Assembly: GCA_905204225.1 (NCBI GenBank)
Contig: CAJKZK010000034.1
Coordinates: 1-15,348 of the forward strand
DNA from: an uncultured Bacillota bacterium
GTDB taxonomy: Bacteria; Bacillota_I; Bacilli_A; RFN20; CAG-449
Length of the DNA stretch: 15,348 nt
Direction: 5' to 3'
Position numbers and translations under genes: made by a program. The first letter of the stretch is position 1; the number at the start of each line of letters is the position of its first letter. A model generated the notes under the pieces. That model made no database searches, was not told the origin of the DNA, and saw only the letters and a program-made list of their open reading frames with translations. Of the stretch, positions 12,813-15,348 are shown piece after piece.

Positions 12813-12841
12813 TTGATATGTTTTAATTTATTATTTATCAT
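12813..12841 (+). promoter_or_regulatory. Putative promoter for the 12870-13316 gene
   Basis: TTGATA (12813-12818) and TATCAT (12836-12841) have the ideal 17-base spacing, and the start codon follows about 28 bases later. This suggests that the gene has its own transcript rather than depending on the P-II operon. Confidence 0.5.
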
Positions 12842-12869
12842 TCAAATATAAAATTTGGAGGAAAAAATA

Positions 12870-13316
12870 ATGAATTTAAAAAGTGCATATAATGTTATTA
12901 AATATGAAATAGTCCATGGCGATTTACCTCTTCAAGTAGGATTAAGATTTGAAGATTATTCTGATTTATCACGTGATGGATTTGTTTCATTTACATGTAA
13001 TGAAGAATATTTTAATAATTATTTAAAACAAAATGTTGGATATGGTAAATATGGTAGCTCTTTATCAATAAGTTATTCTTTATATGATGGAGGCACTGTA
13101 TCAGTCGAAATATATTTTACAAATCCGAAAAAAGGAATTAAAACAATTTATAATGATGCAAAATTCTCAACAGATATGCTTTCTCAAGAAATTGAAATAG
13201 CAACCGATGTTGATCCTAATCATCCTTGCTTAACCATTAGAAAAACAAATGCTGATACAAATTTAGAAGCTAATGTACAAAATTTATTTATTTCTTTATC
13301 AATGGCTCTTGATTAA
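12870..13316 (+). CDS. Small soluble protein of unknown function
   Basis: I do not recognise this 148-residue protein. It has no signal peptide or membrane segment. Alternating hydrophobic and polar residues with many Tyr, Ser, Asp and Gly (for example 60-95) suggest a mostly beta fold with helical ends. There are two cysteines and no evident active site. I start it at the ATG at 12870, which has GGAGG eight bases upstream; a TTG at 12855 would overlap that site and is rejected. The stop codon overlaps by three bases the stop of the convergent glycosyltransferase gene. Its terminator therefore has to lie within that gene, and a strong hairpin does so at 13336-13369. Confidence 0.85.
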   Translation: MNLKSAYNVIKYEIVHGDLPLQVGLRFEDYSDLSRDGFVSFTCNEEYFNNYLKQNVGYGKYGSSLSISYSLYDGGTVSVEIYFTNPKKGIKTIYNDAKFSTDMLSQEIEIATDVDPNHPCLTIRKTNADTNLEANVQNLFISLSMALD

Positions 13317-14119
13317 TCAATATAATTATTTTTATAAAATTCATAGTCTAAATCAAAACTATGAATTTTTAATTTTTTATGAACTTTTTCAATTTCCCAT
13401 TGTTTAATATTATAAACATAAATAAAAGGAAAATATTTAACACCTTTATTAAAATGTTTTATAACAGTATCTTCTTTTACATTTCTTTGTTCATTGAATT
13501 TTCTTGGTAAAACAAGAACTTCTTTTCCTAATAAAAATAAAGCTGTTTGATCAGGCATTTTATATTTATGATCCACTAATAGTCTTCTACAATTTGCTAA
13601 TAATCTTGTATTTCTTATTTTTTTTAAATTAAATAATATCACTCCTGAATTAATATATTTTCTATCAACCCAAAATCTTCCCATATAATCTAAACATGCA
13701 GCATATTCATAATCATTAATATCAATATTATATAATTCATTAATATCTCTATTACACATTGTATCTGCATCTAAATAAATAGCTTTTTCTTCATTAATAA
13801 CTTCATCAGCATATAACCTTAAAAAAGCATACGGGGTATATTCATTTTTTACATTAACACTATGAGAAAAATCTCTAGCAAATTCTTTACTTAAATCGTG
13901 AAGAATTACTTTATTATTTTGATTAAATAATTTAATATCTTGTTCAAGTTTTAAAGTTTGTTCATTATTTATCATTAAATTGTTTTCATCTGTTTGAAGA
14001 TAATTCATTGTAAAAATATGAATTTCTAAAGCTGATTTTGTTCTTCTAGCAATACTTATTGAACATAAATAAATACCTTTAAATATTTTTCTATTGCCAC
14101 AAAAAATAATTGGAATCAT
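13313..14119 (-). CDS. Glycosyltransferase family 8 protein
   Basis: GT8 enzymes are retaining transferases that use UDP-glucose or UDP-galactose with Mn2+; bacterial members act on lipooligosaccharide, teichoic acid or glycolipid acceptors. The 268-residue protein has the metal-binding Asp-x-Asp in Tyr-Leu-Asp-Ala-Asp-Thr (Asp117, Asp119), the family segment Tyr-Ile-Asn-Ser-Gly-Val-Ile-Leu-Phe-Asn (155-164), Asp-Gln (190-191), and His-Phe-Asn-Lys-Gly (222-226) with Trp241 in the place of the usual HFxGxxKPW end. The N-terminal Ile-Pro-Ile-Ile-Phe-Cys-Gly fits the first Rossmann strand. Its ATG overlaps the stop of the upstream membrane protein (ATGA), so the two are coupled. The exact donor and acceptor cannot be read from sequence. 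Confidence 0.92.
   Translation of the reverse strand: MIPIIFCGNRKIFKGIYLCSISIARRTKSALEIHIFTMNYLQTDENNLMINNEQTLKLEQDIKLFNQNNKVILHDLSKEFARDFSHSVNVKNEYTPYAFLRLYADEVINEEKAIYLDADTMCNRDINELYNIDINDYEYAACLDYMGRFWVDRKYINSGVILFNLKKIRNTRLLANCRRLLVDHKYKMPDQTALFLLGKEVLVLPRKFNEQRNVKEDTVIKHFNKGVKYFPFIYVYNIKQWEIEKVHKKLKIHSFDLDYEFYKNNYID
13336..13379 (+). terminator. Rho-independent terminator for the 12870-13316 gene, inside the glycosyltransferase coding sequence
   Basis: A perfect 12-bp stem (AAAATTCATAGT, 13336-13347, with ACTATGAATTTT, 13358-13369) and a ten-base loop are followed on the plus strand by T-rich sequence including a run of six T. It lies 20 bases past the plus-strand stop codon and falls wholly within the last codons of the opposing glycosyltransferase gene. 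On the minus strand the following sequence is less T-rich, so bidirectional action is possible but weaker. Confidence 0.7.
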
Positions 14120-15195
14120 TTTTCTTCCTCTAATTTATTTTCTAATTTTGCCATTTTTTTATTATCAATTTTAACTTTGATTTCAAAACCAATATAAAAT
14201 CCTAAACTAATAAGCATTGTTAAATAATAAGTCATTAATCGCCATATTAGCATACCTGCATTACTTAAGGCTCCAGAAGCATTAGTAGATAATGCACTAA
14301 TAATTGCAGCAAAAGCAAATTCAATACCTCCACTGCTACCAGGAGTAGGTAAAAATACAACCATTGTAATTGCAAAAGCTGAACCAAATATAACTAAGAA
14401 CAAATGATCAAAATTAATATCTACATGTAACGCTCTAATGATAAAAAATGTAATTGCATAATATATACCCATTGTAATAGCTTTAGTAATCAAACAAACA
14501 AAAAATAGCAATTTATGTTTCCATAAAGATTTAAAAGCTGATTGAGTTTGTTCAATATATTCTTCTACATGATGAATTTTGTTTTCTAAAAAATTATGCA
14601 AAAATTTTATGTGAGACAATTTTATTAATATCCATATAATTGCATTTTTTAATTTTTTACTAGTCATTAAAGCAATCAAGAAAAATAAAACTAAAAAATT
14701 CATTGTAAAACCAATAATAGCAATTATTTGCATTGTTACATTATCACCAACAAATTTATCATAATAAAACAAAGACCCAATCGCATAAGAATTAGTAACA
14801 ATCATAAAAATAATATAATTCATCATTAATATACTTGTAGAAGTTGCTAATTTAACTTTCTTTTGAGAAAAAGCATACATTTGAAAAGGTTGTCCACCAG
14901 TAGAAAAAGGTGTTATACCATTAAAAAAATGTTCAGTCATTCCAATAGAATAAGCATCAAAAAATTTAATATCTACTTTTTCTGATTTAACTAAAAAACA
15001 CATTGATAAAGGATATAAAGCTAAATAAAGTAATGTTAAGCATATTGCAATTAATAAATTTTTAATATCTACTCCTACTAAAGCTTTTCCAATTTCATCT
15101 AAATCATTCATTGATAATATAGTTATTAAAATCAAAACAGTTAATAATCCATATACTATGTATAAAATAATATTCTTTTTTTTCGTCTTTTCCAT
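14116..15195 (-). CDS. LPG-synthase TM / YbhN (UPF0104) family multi-pass membrane protein
   Basis: The 359-residue protein has about eight membrane segments and the two hallmark motifs of the lysylphosphatidylglycerol-synthase transmembrane (PF03706/flippase-like) family: Phe-Phe-Asn-Gly-Ile-Thr-Pro-Phe-Ser-Thr-Gly-Gly-Gln-Pro (about 90-103) and Leu-Pro-Thr-Pro-Gly-Ser-Ser-Gly-Gly-Ile-Glu (about 282-292). The cytosolic aminoacyl-transferase domain of MprF is absent, so it is a stand-alone member, often proposed to move or handle lipids or lipid-linked sugars. The start at 15195 has GAGAG seven bases upstream; TTG at 15201 is less likely. The overlapping glycosyltransferase downstream suggests a glycolipid or glycopolymer role. 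The C-terminus is a charged cytoplasmic tail. Confidence 0.93.
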   Translation of the reverse strand: MEKTKKKNIILYIVYGLLTVLILITILSMNDLDEIGKALVGVDIKNLLIAICLTLLYLALYPLSMCFLVKSEKVDIKFFDAYSIGMTEHFFNGITPFSTGGQPFQMYAFSQKKVKLATSTSILMMNYIIFMIVTNSYAIGSLFYYDKFVGDNVTMQIIAIIGFTMNFLVLFFLIALMTSKKLKNAIIWILIKLSHIKFLHNFLENKIHHVEEYIEQTQSAFKSLWKHKLLFFVCLITKAITMGIYYAITFFIIRALHVDINFDHLFLVIFGSAFAITMVVFLPTPGSSGGIEFAFAAIISALSTNASGALSNAGMLIWRLMTYYLTMLISLGFYIGFEIKVKIDNKKMAKLENKLEEEK

Positions 15196-15348
15196 TTTCA
15201 AACTCTCTTCTTTTTATAAATTTATTTTTTACTAAAATAATAAAATTATAATTTTAATTTCTCATTTTAATAATATCAAATAAAAAAAAGAATTAAAGTT
15301 TTTTATTAAATTAAAATAAAAATAGTTACATTAATTTATAGTTTGATA
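15196..15348 (-). other. AT-rich leader of the membrane protein/glycosyltransferase operon
   Basis: No gene is seen in these 153 bases. On the minus strand a TATAAT (within a perfect 14-bp AT palindrome, AAAATTATAATTTT, at about 15241-15256) lies about 45 bases upstream of the start codon. The corresponding -35 position holds only TTATTA, so the promoter is plausible but weak. Confidence 0.3.

Noticed and set aside
15241..15256. 14-bp palindrome AAAATTATAATTTT as a regulatory site
   Set aside because: Perfect AT-only palindromes of this size are expected by chance in DNA this AT-rich; no second copy or half-site spacing supports it.
1..15348. TGA-as-tryptophan genetic code, suggested by the mycoplasma-like base composition
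   Set aside because: Genes end at TGA at sensible places (the ATPase/acpS TGATG junction and the membrane protein/GT8 ATGA overlap) and tryptophans are read from TGG within full-length conserved proteins.

Overview
The window is about 15.3 kb of very AT-rich chromosomal DNA. It has strong AGGAGG-type ribosome binding sites, short intergenic gaps and many stop/start overlaps between genes. TGA works as a stop (for example at the end of the metal-pumping ATPase, inside a TGATG stop/start junction), so the standard bacterial code applies and this is not a TGA=Trp mycoplasma. The protein families suggest an uncultured, probably fermentative and host-associated member of the Bacillota (Bacilli, in the Erysipelotrichales/Acholeplasma neighbourhood). 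That placement is inference; no rRNA or other marker gene is present. I saw no tRNA, CRISPR array, transposase or phage gene, and no gene-free stretch longer than 300 bases.

Layout. (1) 1-1604, minus strand: the start of an F-type ATP synthase operon in the order subunit I, a, c, b (b runs off the window edge). Subunit c carries a Na+-type ion site with two carboxylates. (2) 1682-3066, minus strand: a small-conductance mechanosensitive channel followed closely by a one-pass membrane protein with a coiled-coil-like tail. (3) 3112-8603: a metal-homeostasis block of two convergent operons. The plus-strand operon encodes two consecutive G3E (CobW/COG0523) P-loop proteins. The first has a large His/Cys/Asp metal-binding insert; the second is fused to a YcgQ/DUF1980-like C-terminal domain. 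The minus-strand operon encodes an ArsR/SmtB sensor, a Zn/Cd/Pb-type P1B ATPase with three near-identical HMA domains, and holo-ACP synthase at its end. Back-to-back terminators separate the operons. (4) 8626-10441, plus strand: an unrecognised soluble helical protein and an aldose 1-epimerase. (5) 10482-12806, plus strand: a DUF1538 membrane protein with an internal duplication, followed tightly by two different P-II-like proteins. (6) 12813-13316: an unrecognised 148-residue protein. (7) 13313-15348, minus strand: a YbhN/LPG-synthase-type membrane protein and a family 8 glycosyltransferase with overlapping ends.

How the genes may work together. Block 3 appears to combine metal export under metal-sensor control with metal delivery or buffering by G3E GTPases. 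Block 5 looks like a membrane transporter or channel with its own pair of P-II signal proteins, by analogy with AmtB-GlnK and SbtA-SbtB; its substrate is unknown, and it is the best candidate here for a poorly described system. Block 7 is probably envelope glycolipid or glycopolymer synthesis. The Na+-type c subunit implies a sodium-coupled energy economy.
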